DNA of 5,663 nucleotides, from the NCBI GenBank assembly GCA_003551785.1, contig PUNP01000039.1, positions 1 to 5,663 on the forward strand. Reading direction: 5' to 3'. Below, in pieces: positions 1 through 4,124 of this stretch; positions within the stretch are counted from its first letter, which is position 1, and each line of letters opens with the position of its first letter. The DNA is from Candidatus Brocadiaceae bacterium (lineage in GTDB: Bacteria; Planctomycetota; Brocadiia; SM23-32). A program made the position numbers and the translations under genes. The notes under the pieces were generated by a model. It did no database searches. It was not told where the DNA came from and worked only from the letters and a program-made list of their open reading frames with translations.

Positions 1-49
1 GAAAACTAAAATTAAATCTCAATGCACATAAACATAAATATTGTAACTC

Positions 50-60
50 TTCAGTGAACC
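50..60 (+). repeat. partial copy of TTCAGTGAACC repeat
   Basis: TTCAGTGAACC occurs here and again, identically, at 84-94, in the same orientation and 34 bp apart. A TAAATATT block precedes this copy at 35-42, but 7 bp separate it from the TTCAGTGAACC block. In the copies at 77-94 and 3210-3227 the two blocks directly abut. It looks like a degenerate or interrupted copy of the same repeat end. Its function is unknown. Confidence 0.7.
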
Positions 61-76
61 ACTTTTAACCTGAAAA

Positions 77-187
77 GTAAATATTCAGTGAACCCCGTCT
101 CACTTGATCCCACCGGCCTGTCTGCGTGCGACGCACAGGCAGGCACAGGGCACGGTGGAGGAACAACGTGGTTCACTGAGGACTTAC
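77..187. repeat. nested palindromic (MITE-like) element
   Basis: The outer arms GTAAATATTCAGTGAACC (77-94) and GGTTCACTGAGGACTTAC (170-187) are imperfect inverted repeats. Fifteen of 18 positions pair, and the inner 10 bp (85-94 with 170-179) pair perfectly. Inside them, CCACCG (110-115) pairs with CGGTGG (153-158). At the core, 116-144 folds into a 13-bp hairpin with one mismatch, two G-T pairs and a 3-base loop. Three nested inverted repeats on one axis make this a compact palindromic element with no coding capacity. It may be a miniature inverted-repeat transposable element or a REP/BIME-like palindrome. I do not recognise a named family. Further copies of the end sequence at 50-60 and 3210-3231 support a dispersed repeat. 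Confidence 0.75.
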
Positions 188-203
188 GGTCGCTGATATT
201 AAG

Positions 204-233
204 ATACTCGATTTTGACCTTTCAATCAAGTAT
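204..233 (-). repeat. 10-bp inverted repeat downstream of exolyase gene
   Basis: ATACTCGATT (204-213) and AATCAAGTAT (224-233) form a stem around a 10-base loop. On the minus strand all ten positions pair, one of them as U-G. On the plus strand that pair is a C-A mismatch. It therefore fits a hairpin in the 3' untranslated region of the minus-strand transcript, about 85 nt past the stop codon. No U-tract follows it, so a Rho-independent terminator is not supported. A 3'-end protecting hairpin is possible but unproven. Confidence 0.4.
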
Positions 234-317
234 ACATTTTACCCAAATGTACCCCCCCCCCTGTCAAATAAACGGCCCCAAAAAGTTTTTTTTCTTTTAA
301 ACTGTATTCAGCCGCTC

Positions 318-3188
318 TCAGGGGCGTTTATGAGGTTTAGAAAATTCAATTTTTTCTATATCGACCGCATTCGTATCCAAAACGCGCACGCTACCGGCGT
401 CAGGGATATCGAGCGTGTAACGTCCGCTCGGAACTTGCGGGGGGAGGGTCAGGCGCATGTGCCGTCTTCGCGGATCGCCTCTGAGCCCCGACGTGTCAAA
501 CAGGGTCTCCACATCCACATAAAGCTCGCCCTCCTGCAATTCCCGGCCTGTCTTGCCGTTTTCATAGGCACGGACAAGCGCCTTAACCGGTGCGTCGGCT
601 TCGGCATCTTCCGCGATCCGCAATGCGATACTCATCTCCAACTCCGTATCCCCCGCTTTGCGGAACATAATACCTGCCGGCTCTTCCGTCCGATCGTATT
701 CGATGAGCGGGAAGGGGTCGATGGGATCTTGGATCGTAACCAACAATCCCATTGCAGCCGGCACACCCATCGTCGGATGGGCATTGGTATGCGCTCCTGC
801 CGGGAGGTTTGACCTTGCAACGCTGCGTTCGACCAGGTCGTTGACAACCCGCACATAATTTCTGTCACCCGTCCACCGGTAGGCAATTGTATACAGCAGG
901 GCGGCGTGGTTGGTGGAATAAAACGGGGCGGCGATCTGGTGCGGGAACCGGTAGTGGTATTCCAGCGATTGCAGCACGGCTTCACGGGCCGAAGCATCAC
1001 CTGTGGCCTTATAATAATTGTACAGGGTTTCTACGTTGCGTTCCCATTTATAGAGCGCGCCACCGGAGATATGATCCGTCAGTCCGTTGGGGTTTTCAAG
1101 ATCAATCAGGTGCCTGGAGAGGTCCCGGGCCATCTCACCAAATTCTTCATCCCAATCACGGACATATAAAGAGCTCAGCACTCTGAGCGGCATACCCGCT
1201 TCCCACCGTTCAAGACCGCCGTCCCTGCCGCGTGCTCGGGTCGGCGCTTCGCGCACCCGGTCGGCATCCCAATGTTTTTTCTTTGCCTCGCCGACCATTT
1301 TGTGCATATGCAATGCGTACTGGTCGCCGGTAAGGTAATAGTCAACCAGCCAGTTGTGTACATCGTGGCCGCTGGAGTCACCGGTCAATGTGCTCCGATC
1401 GCCCCATATGAAGGGCATATGCCCCTCCCAATAGCCGCCGGGACTGGCAAACCCGCCGCGGAATTTTTCGCCGGCGCTCCAGTGGTGCATCCACCAATCC
1501 GCTATGTGCCGATTAAAACGCGAGCCGTATTCATAATAACGCCGTTCACCGCTGCGTGCGTATAGGCCCCATACGCTGCGCCGCAGGCTGTAATCGGCCA
1601 GAATACCATGGCGGAAGAGTTTCCCCGTTGAAAGGTAAGGCGGGTGACCCCAGGCAATCAGTCCGGTACCGAACTGGGATATCAACCCGGACCAGTACTC
1701 GGATATCATCGCCTCTTCATCAGGAAAGCGTCGTTCGTCCTCAGGATGAATCGGCCAGCCGATCGCCCCGGTCGCGCACAGGTGCTCCGGATCGGCCAGC
1801 ACCAGCGGCGGGCGCGCTGCGGCCACCGCACGGGCCCTTACCGCATCCTTCCTGTCCGCGTCCGCTCGCGGCAGCAGCCAGATATCGTGGGTGCGCGCCG
1901 CGCCCTGCGCGTTGCTCGGCCATTGGGCCAACGCTTCGGCGCCCTGCGGTTCGCGGTCTTTTTCCCAGTATTTGTTGATCCATGGTATGACGTTGCTGTC
2001 GGCGTTCTCGACGAGCCGATCCGCCCATTCGCCCCAGTATTCATCGACCAGTGTCTTGGCCCGGAAATCCAGTTCCCGCCCGCTGCGCCCGGACCAGAAC
2101 GCTGCCCGCGCACCGTCCGGACCGAACGAAAGTTGCTTCGGAAACTGCTGGGCCAGCCACGGCATCACGACCGTCAGCCCGTAACCGTCATAAACCGCGT
2201 CGGCCCAATCGCCGGCCACTTCTACTTCCTTCAACTGTGCTGCGTCCCCCTCACGCATGCGCACTATTTCGGCGCGGGATTCTCTATCAAGGAAATGCGG
2301 ATAGGTGTTCTGGAGCATATACAGCTCGTCATCATTTCGGATATCCGACTCAAAAAGTTGCGCTTGGCCCGGCTCTCCCAGCGCAAAGGTCGCCGAAGAC
2401 GCCACGCCGGGTGTTCTGAACTCCAGGCCGTAGTCGCGCACCCAGATATCGTTGGTATCTTCGGTGAAAACAAGCGAATGCTGCACACGCAGAGAAGGGC
2501 TGCCGGCCGAGAGGTAAAACCAGACCCGCGCCCGGGCGGTTTTCTCGCCGTCGTCGGTCACATACCAGCCTGTACGCCGGACGACGACGTTGGAGTGACC
2601 TTCACGTAGCAGTTCCGTCTCGATCTCCGCCTCTGCACCGGCCACACGGGCTACGCGCCCCTGGTTGTCCTCAAGATAGGCTCCACCTCCCGACCCCGAA
2701 AGCACCAACCGGTCGCCCATGTGTATTTCTTCCGGAAGCAGCCCCTCAGCTTCAAAAACAAATACCGCTTCACCGGTATCGATCTTTAAGGTTTCATCCG
2801 CTTCTCCAACAACTCTGATACTAACCGCCGGCCTTTCTCTGTTCACCGTTGGTCCGTATTCCACGTAGTAATCTTGATCAGGCCGGCCGTTGAAAGATGC
2901 CAGCGCCCAGCGCACGCTGCCGTCGCGCCAGGTCGCCGTAACATCCACCTGCGCAGGCACTTCGCTGCTTTCGTTCATTATACGGATTCGTGCACCGTCT
3001 CCCAATTCTCCGGGACTGAACGGCAGGCCGACCGACATCGGCCAGGGCTCTTCGAGCCCGGAGACATCGTTTATTTGCAGAGGAAAACTCGACAACTCGC
3101 CGGCTCCTGCTTCAGCAAGCACCAAAAACACCATTATAATTAAAGAAAACACATTAAACGTCGAAAAATTCCCCGTTCTTTTAAGCAT
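318..3188 (-). CDS. secreted PcRGLX/YetA-like exo-rhamnogalacturonan lyase family protein (PL26-like)
   Basis: The product is a predicted exported polysaccharide lyase that would cleave rhamnogalacturonan I chains from an end. It has 956 residues from the chosen start, or 959 from the ATG at 3197; numbering below uses 959. A Sec signal peptide covers about 4-32: KR, then a hydrophobic core VFSLIIMVFLVL, then AEAGAG. There is no lipobox cysteine, so it should be periplasmic or released. Residues 37-115 match the N-terminal RIFT-barrel domain of this family, including FPLQINDVSGL, VGLPFSPGEL and WRDGSVRWAL. About 125-380 is beta-rich and resembles the second domain (WFYLSAGSPSLRVQH, DYGLEF). 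About 500-830 is helical and rich in W, H and Y, as expected of the alpha/alpha toroid (WWMHHWSAGEKF, GDSSGHDVHNW). About 845-945 is a C-terminal beta region. Family assignment is by recalled sequence pattern, and I cannot name the catalytic residues. Substrate is inferred, since other pectic polymers or gums are possible. No pectin-utilisation neighbours are visible. The gene is G+C-richer than acpS and lepA. Confidence 0.8.
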   Translation of the reverse strand: MLKRTGNFSTFNVFSLIIMVFLVLAEAGAGELSSFPLQINDVSGLEEPWPMSVGLPFSPGELGDGARIRIMNESSEVPAQVDVTATWRDGSVRWALASFNGRPDQDYYVEYGPTVNRERPAVSIRVVGEADETLKIDTGEAVFVFEAEGLLPEEIHMGDRLVLSGSGGGAYLEDNQGRVARVAGAEAEIETELLREGHSNVVVRRTGWYVTDDGEKTARARVWFYLSAGSPSLRVQHSLVFTEDTNDIWVRDYGLEFRTPGVASSATFALGEPGQAQLFESDIRNDDELYMLQNTYPHFLDRESRAEIVRMREGDAAQLKEVEVAGDWADAVYDGYGLTVVMPWLAQQFPKQLSFGPDGARAAFWSGRSGRELDFRAKTLVDEYWGEWADRLVENADSNVIPWINKYWEKDREPQGAEALAQWPSNAQGAARTHDIWLLPRADADRKDAVRARAVAAARPPLVLADPEHLCATGAIGWPIHPEDERRFPDEEAMISEYWSGLISQFGTGLIAWGHPPYLSTGKLFRHGILADYSLRRSVWGLYARSGERRYYEYGSRFNRHIADWWMHHWSAGEKFRGGFASPGGYWEGHMPFIWGDRSTLTGDSSGHDVHNWLVDYYLTGDQYALHMHKMVGEAKKKHWDADRVREAPTRARGRDGGLERWEAGMPLRVLSSLYVRDWDEEFGEMARDLSRHLIDLENPNGLTDHISGGALYKWERNVETLYNYYKATGDASAREAVLQSLEYHYRFPHQIAAPFYSTNHAALLYTIAYRWTGDRNYVRVVNDLVERSVARSNLPAGAHTNAHPTMGVPAAMGLLVTIQDPIDPFPLIEYDRTEEPAGIMFRKAGDTELEMSIALRIAEDAEADAPVKALVRAYENGKTGRELQEGELYVDVETLFDTSGLRGDPRRRHMRLTLPPQVPSGRYTLDIPDAGSVRVLDTNAVDIEKIEFSKPHKRP

Positions 3189-3197
3189 GTTTTTCAT

Positions 3198-3202
3198 CTC
3201 CT
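3198..3202 (-). promoter_or_regulatory. Shine-Dalgarno AGGAG that favours the start at 3188
   Basis: On the minus strand AGGAG directly touches the ATG at 3197, which leaves no spacer, so that ATG is a poor initiator. A second in-frame ATG at 3186-3188 (fourth codon) sits 9 nt downstream of AGGAG, a normal spacing. The shorter protein keeps the full signal peptide and begins MLKRTGNF. This site decides the start chosen for the exolyase-like gene. Confidence 0.7.
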
Positions 3203-3209
3203 ATATTAT

Positions 3210-3231
3210 GTAAATATTCGGTGAACCACGT
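3210..3231 (+). repeat. repeat end GTAAATATTCGGTGAACC plus ACGT
   Basis: This 22-bp block matches 77-98 at 20 of 22 positions in the same orientation. It matches the reverse complement of 166-187 at 18 of 22. It begins 13 bp before the ATG at 3197 (22 bp before the chosen start at 3188), so it lies in the 5' untranslated or promoter region of that gene. With 166-187 it forms an inverted pair bracketing the gene. It is either a remnant of a dispersed element or a terminal repeat of a cassette. Confidence 0.75.
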
Positions 3232-3273
3232 CCAGCCCACAATCAAAAAAGGGAAATATCGATTTGCTCTTGG

Positions 3274-3301
3274 CATATAACCTAACCGCTAACCTCTACA
3301 A
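3274..3301 (-). promoter_or_regulatory. weak candidate promoter for the exolyase-like gene
   Basis: Read on the minus strand, TTGTAG (3301-3296) and TATATG (3279-3274) are 16 bp apart and could serve as -35 and -10 boxes. Transcription would start near 3267, giving a leader of about 79 nt that includes the repeat at 3210-3231. The spacer contains a tandem GGTTAG pair, 7 bp apart (3282-3287 and 3289-3294). The match to consensus is modest and this is only the best candidate seen. Confidence 0.25.
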
Positions 3302-3349
3302 GTTAAACTAAGCCCAGTCTATCACAATCCATGTTGAATAAAAAATGTG

Positions 3350-3370
3350 TTCTGATTCTGATGATTCTGA
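3350..3370 (+). repeat. short TTCTGA tandem repeat
   Basis: TTCTGA occurs twice back to back (3350-3355 and 3356-3361), then again at 3365-3370 after TGA. It abuts the palindrome at 3369-3385. It may be simple slippage sequence with no function. Confidence 0.5.
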
Positions 3371-3385
3371 TATAAAGATTATATC
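3369..3385. promoter_or_regulatory. 17-bp perfect palindrome, possible operator
   Basis: GATATAA (3369-3375) and TTATATC (3379-3385) are perfect inverted repeats around AGA. The centre lies about 45 bp upstream of the TTGACA box of the acpS promoter, around -80 from its expected start. That position would suit an upstream activator site or AT-rich UP-like DNA. No regulator is encoded in the window, so an operator role is inference only. Confidence 0.35.
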
Positions 3386-3421
3386 GACATAGAAAAAGAC
3401 CTGCAAACAAACGAATGAGAA

Positions 3422-3450
3422 TTGACAGCGGCGCGAAAAACTGCTACTAT
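3422..3450 (+). promoter_or_regulatory. sigma-70-type promoter for acpS-lepA
   Basis: A perfect -35 box TTGACA (3422-3427) is followed by exactly 17 bp and a -10 box TACTAT (3445-3450), which matches TATAAT at four of six positions including the key first two and last bases. Transcription should begin near 3457, about 227 nt before the acpS start. An overlapping TATAGT at 3448-3453 would need a 20-bp spacer and is less likely. Confidence 0.65.
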
Positions 3451-3456
3451 AGTTAG

Positions 3457-3683
3457 AGTTTGTTTTTCTTGATATTTTATAGCTTGAAGCAACAGAGGGC
3501 GTATTTGCCCCGGTTAACGTCCTCCCTATTGTTTTGGACAATTTGGGTGCAAAACCTGTTGTGCCCACCACCTCCTCTCGGCTTACATTTTCTCCTTCGT
3601 GTTGTGGGAAAATCAGCTTATGGCCTAAACTGTGAATTTCAAAAGCCCTTTTTCTGAATCAGAGTGTTGAGAAACAATAAACA
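3457..3683 (+). ncRNA. long structured leader of acpS, or separate small RNA
   Basis: This interval downstream of the promoter has no convincing reading frame but several hairpins. GGGC (3497-3500) pairs with GCCC (3507-3510). CCC and ATTG (3524-3531) pair with CAAT and GGG (3539-3547). TGGGTGCAA (3544-3552) pairs with TTGTGCCCA (3559-3567), two of the pairs being G-U. CCCACCAC (3564-3571) pairs with GTTGTGGG (3601-3608) with one mismatch. The last three share CCC or GGG blocks, so neighbouring hairpins exclude each other. A five-T run at 3649-3653 lacks a solid GC stem. It is either a regulatory leader or an independent small RNA; I do not recognise an Rfam family such as 6S or SRP RNA. Confidence 0.3.
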
Positions 3684-4061
3684 ATGATAATAGGCACAGG
3701 TATCGATATCGTGGAGGTCGAGCGTATAAGGAATGCAATAGAGCGACACGGGGATCGCTTTTTAAACAGAATTTTCCTGGATGTGGAGATTGCTTACTGC
3801 AAATCAAACCAAAATCCTTATCAAAGATTTGCAACAAGGTTTGCAGCCAAAGAAGCTGTATTAAAAGCTCTGCGGGTCGGCTGGCAAAAGGGGACATCCT
3901 TTACGGACATCAGGATAACGAAAGATGATTCCGGAGCACCTTCAGTTGAACTGAACGGGCGCAGTCTGGAGATAAGTAAGCAATTAGGTGTCAGGAACAT
4001 ACATATAAGCCTTTCGCATATTAGCACTTACGCTGTTGCTTATGCCGTAGCTGAGAGTTAA
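3684..4061 (+). CDS. acpS: holo-[acyl-carrier-protein] synthase
   Basis: AcpS moves the 4'-phosphopantetheine arm of coenzyme A onto the serine of apo-acyl carrier protein, which switches on fatty acid synthesis in the cytoplasm. The 125-residue protein has the usual family length. The N-terminal MIIGTGIDIVEVERI carries the Mg-binding aspartate D8. RFATRFAAKEAVLKAL holds the second metal-binding acidic residue E57. FTDIRITKDDSGAPSVELNG and the closing SLSHISTYAVAYAVAE are also typical. All core motifs are intact. The start ATG is set by the conserved N-terminus, although the upstream ribosome-binding sequence is weak (GTTGAGA at 3666-3672, 11 nt before ATG). It is the first gene after the promoter at 3422-3450 and precedes lepA by 63 nt, probably in one transcript. 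The common pdxJ-acpS pairing is not seen here. Confidence 0.95.
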   Translation: MIIGTGIDIVEVERIRNAIERHGDRFLNRIFLDVEIAYCKSNQNPYQRFATRFAAKEAVLKALRVGWQKGTSFTDIRITKDDSGAPSVELNGRSLEISKQLGVRNIHISLSHISTYAVAYAVAES

Positions 4062-4064
4062 TCC

Positions 4065-4070
4065 TATAAT
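4065..4070 (+). promoter_or_regulatory. possible internal -10 box before lepA
   Basis: A perfect TATAAT hexamer sits just after the acpS stop and about 55 bp before the lepA ATG. No good -35 hexamer lies 16-18 bp upstream; the nearest, TTGCTT at 4036-4041, is 23 bp away. There is no TG extension. It could give lepA some independent expression, but chance in AT-rich DNA is equally likely. Confidence 0.2.
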
Positions 4071-4124
4071 CGTGTTTTTCCTGCTGCAGTTCATTATAAG
4101 TCTGTTGAGATAACTCATTTTATT

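Larger units (their letters stand above)
1..317. other. gene-free stretch with repeats
   Basis: No credible coding sequence lies here. The first 76 bases are AT-rich and contain a broken copy of the local repeat: TAAATATT at 35-42, then TTCAGTGAACC at 50-60. A palindromic element follows at 77-187 and a smaller inverted repeat at 204-233. A run of ten C lies at 252-261, and an A5-G-T8 run lies at 280-293. The 70-codon reading frame at 88-300 plus runs through the repeats and the homopolymers and looks accidental. I see no clear intrinsic terminator for the minus-strand gene that ends at 318. Confidence 0.7.

Noticed and set aside
88..300. 70-codon plus-strand reading frame through the palindromic element
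   Set aside because: It runs through the inverted repeats, the C10 run and the T8 run (ending in FFFFF), and shows no protein-like pattern.
271..300. Possible intrinsic terminator around the A5-G-T8 run
   Set aside because: The A and T runs pair only with each other, and no GC-rich stem precedes the T run on either strand.
330..812. 160-codon plus-strand reading frame antisense to the 3' part of the lyase gene
   Set aside because: It has no recognisable motifs and no SD, and it is fully explained as a shadow of the lyase codons.
1644..2609. 321-codon plus-strand reading frame opposite the lyase gene
   Set aside because: It starts at GTG without an SD and lies wholly antisense to a gene with clear family motifs. 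It is rich in R, P and H, as expected from a G+C-rich antisense frame.
3308..3571. 87-codon minus-strand reading frame in the intergenic region
   Set aside because: An AGGAGG sequence lies right at its GTG start with no usable spacing. The protein is serine-rich and unrecognisable, and it lies antisense to the acpS promoter and leader.
3457..3655. 6S RNA, SRP RNA, tmRNA or RNase P RNA
   Set aside because: None of the conserved sequence signatures I know for these RNAs is visible. The length and strong promoter alone are not enough.
3460..3657. 65-codon plus-strand reading frame in the acpS leader (leader peptide?)
   Set aside because: It begins at TTG almost at the predicted transcript start, with no room for an SD. 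Its composition looks like translated AT-rich noise.
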